In this document: positions 5,718 through 13,031 of the stretch, one piece after another
Numbering within the stretch: position 1 is the first letter of the stretch
Layout: each line of letters begins with the position of its first letter
Origin: Candidatus Mesolinea sp.
GTDB taxonomy: Bacteria; Chloroflexota; Anaerolineae; Anaerolineales; Anaerolineaceae
NCBI GenBank assembly: GCA_003499715.1
Contig: DNSH01000035.1
Coordinates: 1 to 15,896 of the forward strand
DNA length: 15,896 nucleotides
Reading direction: 5' to 3'
Made by a program: the position numbers and the translations under genes
The notes under the pieces: generated by a model
Seen by the model: the letters and a program-made list of their open reading frames with translations, nothing else
Databases searched by the model: none
Told to the model about the DNA's origin: nothing

Positions 5718-7709
5718 TTACTGGCAGCCGCGCAGGTCCAGCAGTCGGCGGAAATCACCCCTCGCTCCAGTTACTTCATAATGTAGCTGCACGCAAGGTG
5801 CGGAAAGCCTCTCCTGGACAGTTTCGGAGAAGTCATCCCATTCTCCAGCCCCAAGGTAGAGGTAATCGTATCCCGCAGCGTGTAGGGCGTAAGGATCGAG
5901 CGAGCTGGCAAGCCGGGAATAATCGGCGGTAGTCTCGTACCAGGTATTGTTGGAAGCCAACGGCCGGGCAAAAACTGTGGCGGCGCGGGAAGGGATTAAG
6001 TCAAAGACCATGGCGTCTTCTTCGAGCTTATCCCAGTATTGGCTCTCAACCTTGGCATCCAAATCATCCAAGAAGTAGCTTTCTTGTGGCACCTGCATCG
6101 CTGTAGTTTCAATGGCAAAGTAAACAATCCCGCCAACACAGCAGAGCAGCATCATCCCAACCACAATAAGCTTGAGATTGAGCGGACGGTGGCGCAGCCA
6201 GTACCACAACAGCGGCACGGCAAAAACCGTCAAGAGTTCAGTGCCGACCAAGCTGAGGCGTTTCGTCGCAGAGATGCCAGCATCACCGCGGTAGCCAACG
6301 AACACAGAAAATAGGCTGATAGCGACCATCACAGCTAAAATAGCATAAATGACCTGGTTGCTACGCCAACCCTTTTTGCCCCATGCGAACATCAACGGAA
6401 GGAGGAGGAAAATCGGCCCAACCTCCAGCAGTGCCACCAGCAACTGGGCTGGGTTGAGCAGAGAAAGCTCGCCTAAATGCGATGAGATAATCGCTGGAGG
6501 CCAGCGCAAGTAGAAGGCATTGCTAAAGTAAGACTCAGAACCAGCTTTTGATCCTAGATTCAGCAGCTGTTTTGCTGTTCCCGTGAGCACACCGCCTTGA
6601 AACAGGGCAAACAACGCCGGGATCACCACGAAGAAGACCAAGCCTAACCAGATCTCTCGATGAGGTTGGTCTTTTTGCCTTATAAGATGGATGAGGGCGA
6701 TGATCACGAAAGCAGCGAGGAAATAGCCAAACCAAATCTCATCCACCAGCGCTTGAGCGGCAAGCAGGGCACCGATAACAGCCATCCCTGCCGGGTGCTT
6801 CCAGCGCTTAAAAGTGAGAATGAGCAGCAAGGCAATAGTTAATCCCATCATGCCCGTGCCGCCATGTTCCATCACACTGACGGTGTGAAAGCCATTGCCA
6901 TAAGCAAATAGAAAAGGCAGGGGTCCTCCTCCTTCGATAGCCCAAGGTTTGGAGAAGGCTAACTTAAGGCTAGGGTCGGTTGCGATTCCCGAGCCAATCA
7001 TATTGATTTGGTCAGAGATAACCGCAAGAGCCCGCCCAGGTAGAAAGAGCAATAACCAGCGTAGACCGCCGGCAAAGGCAGTGAAAAGCGCTGTAAACCA
7101 GCCACCGATCAGGCTTCGGGTGAGCCTCTTGCCGAGAAAGAATACATAGATCATGGCTAAACTGAAGAAGACCGCTCGGGTGAGGTCTAATGCCACCCAA
7201 GGGAAAATCCCCCCTAAGCGCATGCTCTGAGCGGCAATCAGCAGCATTAGATAATGGTAGTCAAAGCTGAGCTTAGGATTGAGTGGAAACACCGGTGGAA
7301 TAGAACCAACCGCTAAGAAGGAAGTTGTCGGTAAGTTTTGGTAGTCATCAAATATAGCTAACCCGTGACCGATCATGAAGAAGATATAGAGTAAAAGAAC
7401 AAACGCCACCCAATAACCGATTGGGAATGTAAATTGCTCGCGTGCAGATTTCCAACTTTTGAGCAGTGTAGTCAGCAGCATACCGATGAGCAAGACAGTT
7501 CCAGCGGCAGCCCAAAAGGCAGGCACCGGCGCGAAAAAGTGACCCAACAGATTTGATACCCAAGCCTGCAAGACTAAGCCAAGACCAAAACCTAAAAGGG
7601 TCGCTTCGTGCTGTTGCAGCTTAAACAAGCTAACCAGGATTAAATATCCGCCCAAAGCCCAGATTAACGTCCATAAGAGCAGGTTCAATAGGTTCATCGA
7701 TAAGTCCAT
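5718..7709 (-). CDS. Large polytopic membrane protein, GT-C glycosyltransferase-like
   Basis: Integral membrane protein of 663 aa that I do not recognise as a named family. It has roughly a dozen hydrophobic segments up to about residue 530, then a soluble tail of about 130 residues (534-663) containing a GYDYLYLGAGEW stretch. The loop after the third or fourth segment carries acidic residues (FDDYQN, D121-D122) and a later FDYHY (149-153). That layout (many helices, acidic first large outer loop, C-terminal soluble tail) resembles GT-C glycosyltransferases that use polyprenyl-phosphate sugars, so a role in glycan or glycolipid assembly is plausible but not proven. It converges with the methyltransferase-GT2 gene, 20 bases apart, which may indicate a shared glycan theme. 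The ATG at 7709 is followed by a second Met at residue 5; AAGG lies about ten bases before the first ATG. It is separated from copA by a terminator, so it is its own unit. Confidence 0.72.
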   Translation of the reverse strand: MDLSMNLLNLLLWTLIWALGGYLILVSLFKLQQHEATLLGFGLGLVLQAWVSNLLGHFFAPVPAFWAAAGTVLLIGMLLTTLLKSWKSAREQFTFPIGYWVAFVLLLYIFFMIGHGLAIFDDYQNLPTTSFLAVGSIPPVFPLNPKLSFDYHYLMLLIAAQSMRLGGIFPWVALDLTRAVFFSLAMIYVFFLGKRLTRSLIGGWFTALFTAFAGGLRWLLLFLPGRALAVISDQINMIGSGIATDPSLKLAFSKPWAIEGGGPLPFLFAYGNGFHTVSVMEHGGTGMMGLTIALLLILTFKRWKHPAGMAVIGALLAAQALVDEIWFGYFLAAFVIIALIHLIRQKDQPHREIWLGLVFFVVIPALFALFQGGVLTGTAKQLLNLGSKAGSESYFSNAFYLRWPPAIISSHLGELSLLNPAQLLVALLEVGPIFLLLPLMFAWGKKGWRSNQVIYAILAVMVAISLFSVFVGYRGDAGISATKRLSLVGTELLTVFAVPLLWYWLRHRPLNLKLIVVGMMLLCCVGGIVYFAIETTAMQVPQESYFLDDLDAKVESQYWDKLEEDAMVFDLIPSRAATVFARPLASNNTWYETTADYSRLASSLDPYALHAAGYDYLYLGAGEWDDFSETVQERLSAPCVQLHYEVTGARGDFRRLLDLRGCQ

Positions 7710-7759
7710 TGACCAACCGCCTTCAATTTAAATCAGGTTTAATGTAACTCGTGGTGCTT

Positions 7760-7765
7760 ATTATA
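7760..7765 (-). promoter_or_regulatory. Possible -10 box for the 663-residue membrane protein gene
   Basis: The gap between this gene and the copA terminator holds a perfect TATAAT on the minus strand about 50 bases before the ATG. No convincing -35 box lies 16-18 bases further upstream, so this is only a candidate. Confidence 0.35.
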
Positions 7766-7804
7766 CTGGTAAGGTGTGGATGCTATGCTATACATGCGTA
7801 AAGA

Positions 7805-7831
7805 AAACAGCCTGCACAAGACAGGCTGTTT
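7805..7831 (-). terminator. Rho-independent terminator after copA
   Basis: A perfect 10-bp stem (7805-7814 with 7822-7831), loop CACAAGA. Read on the minus strand it starts 20 bases after the copA stop codon and runs into TTTTCTTT. It separates the copper unit from the downstream membrane-protein gene. Confidence 0.88.
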
Positions 7832-7850
7832 CGCATTTCAAAAGAAGAGT

Positions 7851-10271
7851 CTACTTGAAACGCTTGAGGCGTAAGCTATTTGTGACCACAAAGATGCTGC
7901 TGAAAGACATTGCCCCAGCTGCCAACATGGGGTTGAGCAGCCCAGCTGCCGCGGCTGGGATCAATATAACGTTGTAAAAGAAAGCCCAAAACAAGTTTTG
8001 CTTTATGGTCGCTAACGTTTTGCGGGAGAGGCGGATCGCCAGGGGTACTGCCATTAAATCCCCGCTGATGGAGACGATCGACGCCGTGGCAATCGCCACA
8101 TCGGTACCGGTGCCAATCGCAATGCCAACATCAGCTTGTGCCAGGGCTGGAGCGTCGTTGATGCCATCACCGACCATCGCAATTTTGCGCTCTTCTGCCT
8201 GAAGCGCTGCGATCTGCTTGACCTTATCGCGCGGGAGCAAGTTGGCGAACACCTCGTCTATGCCGGCTTGCTTTGCAATCGCTTCAGCAGTCGCTTGGTT
8301 ATCGCCGGTTAACATGGCAACCTTGAGCCCTAAACGATGGAGCTCGGATATAGCCTTAGGGCTATTATCTTTTAAAGTATCCATAATCCCGAAAATGCCA
8401 GCTAATCTGCCGTCAATCGCCATCAATACGACTGTTCGGGCTTCAGCTTCGAGTTTAGCGATATCATCATCAGCTGCTGAGGTATCGATGCCCTGCTTGG
8501 CTAAAAATGCTTGGTTGCCAATAAGGATTTTATGCTCAGCGACCTCTGCGCTCACACCACCACCAGCTGCTGCCTTGAAGTGCGCAACAGGCAGTAACTC
8601 GAGAGCACGCGCAATTGCAGCTGCTTGAATGGCTTCCCCTAAAGGGTGTTCGCTGCCAGCCTCAGCTGAGGCTGCAAATTGCAGCAGCTCATCTTCACTC
8701 AGCTCTGGAAGCAGCGAAAGAACCTCTGTAACTACAGGTTGACCGCGGGTGAGGGTGCCAGTTTTATCGAAAACGACTGTATCCACCTGACCCGCAATTT
8801 CTAAGCTCTCACTGGATTTGAAGAGGATCCCCAGCTCAGCGCCCCTACCGCTGCCGACCATCACCGCAGTCGGTGTAGCTAAGCCCATCGCACACGGGCA
8901 GGCAATTACCAGCACCGCCACCATATTGATCAACGCACGTGCCAGCAAGGTTACTTCCGAACTGGCGGGCAGCGGGATGATAAAATACCAGACCGCGAAA
9001 GTTACCAGGGCAATCCCAATTACGATGGGCACGAACATCGCCGAGATTTTATCGGCTAAGCGCTGAATCGGTGCTTTGCTGGCTTGGGCGTTCTCGACCA
9101 GTTGAATAATCTGCGCCAAAACGGTGTCGCGCCCTATTTTGGTAGCTTCAAAAATCAGCCGTCCATTTTTATTGAGAGTGGCACCGTAAACCGGCGAACC
9201 AGGCGTTTTTTCTACGGGCAGCGATTCACCGGTCAGCATGGATTCATCCACGCTAGAGCTGCCTTCAATGACGATGCCATCCACAGGGATCTTTTCGCCC
9301 GGGCGTACAACCACCACATCACCAATCTGGACATCTTCGGTGTTGACCTCAATTTCGATGCCATCTCGAATGACAGTCGCTTTTTTAGGCTGCAGGTAAA
9401 GCAGCTTCCGGATCGCTTCGCTGGCTCCGCCTTTGGCTTTAGCTTCTAAGTACTTGCCTAAGCGCACGAGCGTAATGATGACCGCAGAGGTTTCAAAATA
9501 CCCATGCCCCGGGACGGCACCCAGGAGCACAAAGATGGAATAGAAATAAGCTGCGGAAGTGCCCATGGCGACCAACACATCCATATTCGCTGATTTATTG
9601 CGCAGGGACTTGAACCCATTCACATAATATGAAGCGCCTACATAAAACTGCACGGGTGTTGCTAGAGCAAAAAACAACCAGTCCATCCAAGGGGCATGTG
9701 CAATTGCTGTGGGCAGTAAGCCCAAATCGCGGCTCATGGAGAGTATAAAGAGTGGCACGGTGAAAATCAGCGCAATGACAAGCATGCGCCGTTGGTTTTC
9801 GATCTCCTTCTTGCGCGCCACGGCTTCAACATCTTCGCCTTGGGCTGGTTCTTCAGTGAGCTTAAAGCCTGCCTTTGCAATGGCTTGGCGGATTTCAGTT
9901 TGACTGATAATGGTAGGCACATAGCGAACCGTGACACGCTCGGTCGCCAGGTTGGCTTGGCTATAAAGTACGCCCTCAAGGCTGTTGAGTGCCTTTTCTA
10001 AGCGCAGAGCATCCGCTTGATCGCTGAAGTTTTGAACTTGGAGTGCGGCTTCGCCAATGGCAACGTCATAACCCACCTTGCGCACCTGATCGACCAAGTT
10101 TTGTACGTTGGTCTTGCTCGGGTCGTAGCGCACGGCGGCGCGCTCAGAAGAGAGATTTACGCTCGCCTCTTCCACGCCTTCTGTTTTGGAAAGGCTGCGC
10201 TCAACGGTAGCCACACAATTGGCACAGGTCATCCCTAATATGGGCAGAGTGACCTGATGTTTTTCAGCCAT
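7851..10271 (-). CDS. copA: Copper-exporting P1B-type ATPase
   Basis: Cu(+)-exporting P-type ATPase of 806 aa in the cytoplasmic membrane. Two N-terminal heavy-metal domains are followed by the ATPase core. Domain 1 (about 6-73) has the metal site GMTCANC (C16, C19). Domain 2 (about 77-140) keeps the fold signature ([12 protein letters not shown]) but has Asp at both cysteine positions (D84, D87). Core motifs: TGES (347-350), CPC in the metal channel (458-460), phosphorylated D502 in DKTGTLT, HP (542-543) and GDGINDAP (701-708). Tyr766-Asn767 and MSFSS (788-792) near the end are typical of the Cu(+) subgroup. The ATG at 10271 has AAGGAG six bases upstream and starts two bases after the copZ stop, so the two genes form an operon. 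Transport of Ag(+) as well is likely for the family. Confidence 0.96.
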   Translation of the reverse strand: MAEKHQVTLPILGMTCANCVATVERSLSKTEGVEEASVNLSSERAAVRYDPSKTNVQNLVDQVRKVGYDVAIGEAALQVQNFSDQADALRLEKALNSLEGVLYSQANLATERVTVRYVPTIISQTEIRQAIAKAGFKLTEEPAQGEDVEAVARKKEIENQRRMLVIALIFTVPLFILSMSRDLGLLPTAIAHAPWMDWLFFALATPVQFYVGASYYVNGFKSLRNKSANMDVLVAMGTSAAYFYSIFVLLGAVPGHGYFETSAVIITLVRLGKYLEAKAKGGASEAIRKLLYLQPKKATVIRDGIEIEVNTEDVQIGDVVVVRPGEKIPVDGIVIEGSSSVDESMLTGESLPVEKTPGSPVYGATLNKNGRLIFEATKIGRDTVLAQIIQLVENAQASKAPIQRLADKISAMFVPIVIGIALVTFAVWYFIIPLPASSEVTLLARALINMVAVLVIACPCAMGLATPTAVMVGSGRGAELGILFKSSESLEIAGQVDTVVFDKTGTLTRGQPVVTEVLSLLPELSEDELLQFAASAEAGSEHPLGEAIQAAAIARALELLPVAHFKAAAGGGVSAEVAEHKILIGNQAFLAKQGIDTSAADDDIAKLEAEARTVVLMAIDGRLAGIFGIMDTLKDNSPKAISELHRLGLKVAMLTGDNQATAEAIAKQAGIDEVFANLLPRDKVKQIAALQAEERKIAMVGDGINDAPALAQADVGIAIGTGTDVAIATASIVSISGDLMAVPLAIRLSRKTLATIKQNLFWAFFYNVILIPAAAAGLLNPMLAAGAMSFSSIFVVTNSLRLKRFK

Positions 10272-10273
10272 TT

Positions 10274-10480
10274 TTATCTCCTTGGGGGATAGTTGATTTC
10301 TTCTAAGGCTGCGACAATAACCTCTTCGCTGGCGGGTTCAGAAAATTCAACGGTCACCTCTTTGGTAGTACCATCGCCTTCCACGTTTTCGACGCCATCG
10401 ATTTCATTCAAGCGTTTGGTGATATGCATCACGCAATGCGCGCAACTAATATTGGGGATAAAGTAAGTTTTTGTAGACAT
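10274..10480 (-). CDS. copZ: CopZ-like copper chaperone (heavy-metal-associated domain)
   Basis: Small cytoplasmic metal-binding protein of 68 aa consisting of one heavy-metal-associated (ferredoxin-like) domain with the site SCAHC (C13, C16). The residue before the site is Asn-Ile rather than the usual Gly-Met. Such proteins hand Cu(+) to the N-terminal domains of CopA, encoded immediately downstream. I chose ATG 10480 over the GTG codons at 10489 and 10483, because AAGGTG lies six bases upstream of this ATG and would overlap the GTG starts. The usual CsoR or CopY repressor gene is not adjacent. Confidence 0.88.
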   Translation of the reverse strand: MSTKTYFIPNISCAHCVMHITKRLNEIDGVENVEGDGTTKEVTVEFSEPASEEVIVAALEEINYPPRR

Positions 10481-10519
10481 CACTCTCACCTTGGATAAAT
10501 TTTACCTTTCTTGTATGTT

Positions 10520-10547
10520 ATTTTAGGATTAAATCATTGTAAGTCAA
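10520..10547 (-). promoter_or_regulatory. Sigma70 promoter of copZ-copA
   Basis: On the minus strand, -35 TTGACT (10547-10542) and -10 TAAAAT (10525-10520) are separated by 16 bases. Each matches five of six consensus bases. Transcription should start near 10513, about 33 bases upstream of the copZ ATG. Confidence 0.7.
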
Positions 10548-10570
10548 TTGCTGATACTGTACATATCGTC

Positions 10571-10582
10571 TACCAATAGGTA
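10571..10582. promoter_or_regulatory. Small palindrome upstream of copZ promoter, possible operator
   Basis: TACC-AATA-GGTA is a perfect inverted repeat centred about 30 bases upstream of the -35 box. Its outer bases resemble the ends of copper-repressor (CsoR) boxes, but the G/C-rich core is missing and it does not overlap the promoter. Assignment as a copper operator is weak. Confidence 0.25.
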
Positions 10583-10650
10583 AATGCAGCTACATTTAAA
10601 TTGAAGAGAACTGCAGTTTCTCGTATGAAATTTACCGCGTTGCAGCCTCG

Positions 10651-10690
10651 AAATATAAGAAAGATGCCCCGCTTAATGTTGCGGAGCATC
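10651..10690 (-). terminator. Terminator after tRNA-Cys
   Basis: A 10-bp stem (10681-10690 with 10663-10672) with an eight-base loop, followed on the minus strand by TTTCTTATATTT. The only non-Watson-Crick position is a U-G pair on the minus strand, which would be a C-A mismatch on the plus strand. The hairpin therefore acts for the minus strand and ends the tRNA unit before the copper promoter. Confidence 0.78.
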
Positions 10691-10707
10691 AGAAAGAAGA
10701 AAAAAGG

Positions 10708-10778
10708 AGGCGACGATGGGAATCGAACCCATGATGAGAGTTTTGCAGACTCTTGCCTTGCCGCTTGGCCACGTCGCC
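10708..10778 (-). tRNA. tRNA-Cys, anticodon GCA
   Basis: Complete cloverleaf of 71 bases: acceptor GGCGACG (10778-10772) with CGTCGCC (10715-10709), anticodon stem AGAGT/ACTCT around loop CTGCAAA (anticodon GCA), and T arm ATGGG-TTCGATT-CCCAT. Discriminator U73 is the cysteine identity base. CCA is not encoded. It follows tRNA-Gly, 45 bases apart, and is followed by its own terminator. Confidence 0.96.
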
Positions 10779-10783
10779 CTAAT

Positions 10784-10815
10784 AAAAAACTGATATAGAC
10801 ATTATATCAGTTTTT
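10784..10815 (-). terminator. Terminator-like hairpin between tRNA-Gly and tRNA-Cys
   Basis: A perfect 12-bp AT-rich inverted repeat (10785-10796 with 10804-10815, loop AGACATT). On the minus strand it ends in six T. It lies eight bases after the tRNA-Gly 3' end and only six bases before tRNA-Cys, so it would stop or attenuate read-through into tRNA-Cys, or serve as a processing structure. Confidence 0.6.
10801..10809 (-). promoter_or_regulatory. Extended -10 promoter candidate for tRNA-Cys
   Basis: Minus-strand TGATATAAT is a perfect extended -10 element (TG-n-TATAAT) located in one arm and the loop of the intergenic hairpin. There is no recognisable -35, which extended -10 promoters can tolerate. 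Transcription would start near 10794, about 16 bases before tRNA-Cys. Confidence 0.5.
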
Positions 10816-10823
10816 GAGCCATA

Positions 10824-10896
<73 letters not shown>

Positions 10897-10932
10897 AAAT
10901 TTTTGTGCTTCCCCTTACTTGAAGCGTTTGAG

Positions 10933-10961
10933 ATTTTAACATAGGCACATTGGCTTGTCAA
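10933..10961 (-). promoter_or_regulatory. Strong sigma70 promoter of the tRNA-Gly/Cys unit
   Basis: On the minus strand a perfect -35 TTGACA (10961-10956), 17-base spacer, and -10 TAAAAT (10938-10933) preceded by TG-n (extended -10). This is the best promoter in the window and is about 30 bases from the 5' end of tRNA-Gly. Confidence 0.85.
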
Positions 10962-11037
10962 ATGTAATGAGGATAAACATTTTGCGAGGAATATCAACGA
11001 ACAATGGTGTTACTAGATATAACTAACATAAGTGATC

Positions 11038-12498
11038 TCACTGTGTTGGTGTTGGTGTTAGCGATGCACTGGGTAGAGGCTCTGGTGTTCTTGGTGTTTT
11101 TGTGTTTGTAGGTGTTGAAGTGCTCGTATTTGTATTCGGTGGGGTGGGTGTATTTGAATTTGTTGGTGTAAGGGTGGGTGTAGCTGAATTTGTTGGTGTA
11201 GGCGTGAGCGTATGCGTAGCCGTACTGGTTGGGGTCTGTGTATAAGTGGGAGCAAGCGTTCTTGTTGGCGTTGGCGATGCAATTGGAGCTTGAGTGTAAG
11301 TTACTGTGATAGTGGGAATTCTTGTAGCTGTGCTCGAATATTTCTGTGTAATCGTAATTGTACTGGTTGGGGTCTGTGTATAAGTGGGAGCAAGCGTTCT
11401 TGTTGGCGTTGGCGATGCAATTGGAGCTTGAGTGTAAGTTACTGTGATAGTGGGAATTCTTGTAGCTGTGCTTGTGTATTTCTGCGTACCCGTAATTGTT
11501 TTGGATGGGGTCTGTGTATAAGTGGGAGCAAGCGTTCTTGTTGCAGTTGAAGATCTGATGACTGTTGGAGATATCCGCGTAGATGTATTCTCAACAAGCC
11601 TGGTTGGGGTGAAAAGTGCTGATTCAGCCGGCAAGATAATTTCCTGAGAGCAACGATGATTGTTGCCTTCAATGATTTCAAGAGAGATGTGATCGTTTTT
11701 ATTGCCTAATAATTCTATGAATAATAAATTAGGAAAATTAGGATCACGTAGGAATGCTTGATAATCCGAAAATTGGAACTGATTAAACCAGACAATTAAT
11801 CCTGGCAAATCGAGCTGGAGTGTTAAATTTCCGCTTGCATCGCGCCTGCGATAAGCTGAAAGATCCATTTGCGTGTCATAAACTAATTGAACTCTTCCAC
11901 CTCCTAAAAATGCCATGCTGTAATAAGGAATATCATAAACCGAGCAAAACTGGCTTAGTATCTGGGTAGAGGTTGGCGTCTCAGTATCAGAAGGGGTGCC
12001 CTTTGCGGTTTCAGTGGGGCTTGGTGTGGATGTGGCTGAGGATAGCGCGTTGAATGTGGGGGTGAAGTCACTCACCAGAAAAAGCCCTATAGGGGTGGGA
12101 CTTGGCGTTGTGGCGATAATTAGTGGAGTCGCCGAGGGAGCTGAAGCGCGATTTACGAACAAAGCAGAAGCAAACAAGTATATGGAAAGAGCCCCTAACC
12201 CGACAATTGCGGCAAGCAGCGGCCATTTCTTTGCCGTTGGGGTAGCGGGAACAGAAAATCGTATGTCCTTAGGAAGTTTTTTCAGATCAGGATCCCTAAG
12301 CATAATACATTCGTTGTAATGTGGGGTTAGGCAAACCTCCTGCTGATGGAGATAGGTTGGATTTTCTGGTGGCTTACAACGATGGCAGTAATTAATATCG
12401 GATGGGAAATCTGAATTTGTCTTAATATCATCTATTAACGCAAGATAAGGACAATGTTGCAAATTTCCTTGATTTGAGGTGGAGAAATCATTAATCAT
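11038..12498 (-). CDS. Membrane protein: Cys-rich head, one TM helix, long Thr/Pro-rich stalk
   Basis: Hypothetical protein of 486 aa from ATG 12498 (a TTG at 12510 would add four residues). The cytoplasmic N-terminal head (about 16-64) has C16, C38-H39, C41, C56 and C64. One membrane helix follows (about 91-115, after KK). Outside come a Thr/Pro-rich segment (about 122-175), a globular part of about 110 residues (about 180-292, with two Cys) of unknown fold, and a Thr/Pro/Ser-rich stalk to the C terminus. The stalk contains two full 46-residue repeats plus part of a third. It starts 20 bases after the tyrosine-phosphatase stop and ends that gene series. The head matches that of the LysM protein upstream of the phosphatase: 22 of 49 positions identical by hand alignment, with the same Cys spacing. 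No Shine-Dalgarno is clear at either start. It probably projects through the cell wall; a ligand or partner cannot be named. Confidence 0.8.
   Translation of the reverse strand: MINDFSTSNQGNLQHCPYLALIDDIKTNSDFPSDINYCHRCKPPENPTYLHQQEVCLTPHYNECIMLRDPDLKKLPKDIRFSVPATPTAKKWPLLAAIVGLGALSIYLFASALFVNRASAPSATPLIIATTPSPTPIGLFLVSDFTPTFNALSSATSTPSPTETAKGTPSDTETPTSTQILSQFCSVYDIPYYSMAFLGGGRVQLVYDTQMDLSAYRRRDASGNLTLQLDLPGLIVWFNQFQFSDYQAFLRDPNFPNLLFIELLGNKNDHISLEIIEGNNHRCSQEIILPAESALFTPTRLVENTSTRISPTVIRSSTATRTLAPTYTQTPSKTITGTQKYTSTATRIPTITVTYTQAPIASPTPTRTLAPTYTQTPTSTITITQKYSSTATRIPTITVTYTQAPIASPTPTRTLAPTYTQTPTSTATHTLTPTPTNSATPTLTPTNSNTPTPPNTNTSTSTPTNTKTPRTPEPLPSASLTPTPTQ
11221..11538 (-). repeat. 138-bp tandem repeats coding the Thr/Pro stalk
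   Basis: Two full copies (11538-11401 and 11400-11263) and a partial third (11262-11221), each beginning with the RTLAPTYTQTP peptide. The unit is exactly 46 codons, so gain or loss of a copy keeps the frame. The copies are almost identical at DNA level, indicating recent duplication or homogenisation. Confidence 0.92.
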
Positions 12499-12518
12499 AG
12501 GTGTAGCCAATTAACAGG

Positions 12519-13007
12519 TCAAGAATGCTTAAAATCTGAAGCATTTAAGACGAAATATTGATAAATGAGTGGAAACTTGTTATCGATGAGCTCCTCAAGT
12601 TCTTTTGCAATCACCACTGGAGATTCTTTCGTTGAGTATGGATCTGGAATATCATAAGGAATTCCTCCACCCAATTCGGTAAGTTGAAAAATCTTTCCCT
12701 TGAATTTTGGGAATTCATGAGCGAGAGCTTCTTTTTGGCCAGATTCCATGGTCAATATAATATTAGCCTCGCGCATAAGAGACTGATTGACAATTCTCGA
12801 TCTGTGCTGATCAACGTTCAAATGCCGTTTTTTCGCTTCTTCCATAGCCTCAAGGGTGGGAGGAAGGCTTTCGTTTACCCAAGTGCCTGCACTCTCGACC
12901 CGCCATTCTCCGTGTTTATTTAAAGCAGCAACTTTGGCTTTAAAAAACGCCTCAGCTAAGGGAGAGCGGAATCGATTTGCAGTACACACAAAAAGAATGA
13001 AGGTCAA
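12519..13007 (-). CDS. Low-molecular-weight protein tyrosine phosphatase
   Basis: Cytoplasmic phosphatase of 162 aa that removes phosphate from phosphotyrosine; in exopolysaccharide operons such enzymes (Wzb type) reverse autophosphorylation of the tyrosine kinase. The catalytic P-loop is at the N terminus: C8-T-A-N-R-F-R14-S (C-x5-R-S), with Phe where Cys is usual and Ala for Gly. The general acid D122 is in DPY near the C-terminal part, as in the family. The start is a TTG at 13007: an in-frame stop lies 25-27 bases upstream, no in-frame ATG is available before the P-loop, and the resulting MTFILFVCTAN matches family N termini. It lies 24 bases after the LysM gene and 8-20 bases before the stalk protein gene, in the same operon as the BY-kinase. 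Confidence 0.92.
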   Translation of the reverse strand: MTFILFVCTANRFRSPLAEAFFKAKVAALNKHGEWRVESAGTWVNESLPPTLEAMEEAKKRHLNVDQHRSRIVNQSLMREANIILTMESGQKEALAHEFPKFKGKIFQLTELGGGIPYDIPDPYSTKESPVVIAKELEELIDNKFPLIYQYFVLNASDFKHS

Positions 13008-13031
13008 TTTGGGGTTTATCCATTTCTCGGT

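Noticed and set aside
8005..9449. Several plus-strand open frames of 65-136 codons
   Set aside because: All lie antisense inside copA, whose motifs fully account for this stretch.
10555..10569. Imperfect palindrome around TGTACA as a CopY box
   Set aside because: It does not match the TACA-n2-TGTA operator and is upstream of, not overlapping, the promoter.
10601..10798. Plus-strand frame of 65 codons
   Set aside because: It runs across the tRNA-Cys gene and the terminator of the tRNA unit and has no protein-like features.
11221..11538. CRISPR-like or other non-coding repeat array
   Set aside because: Units are 138 bp, directly adjacent, without spacers, and in frame with the stalk protein.
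11212..11550. Plus-strand open frame with repeated Cys/Ser/Trp-rich peptides
   Set aside because: It is the exact antisense of the Thr/Pro stalk repeats; the odd composition is the complement of Thr/Pro codons, and no ribosome site or homology supports it.
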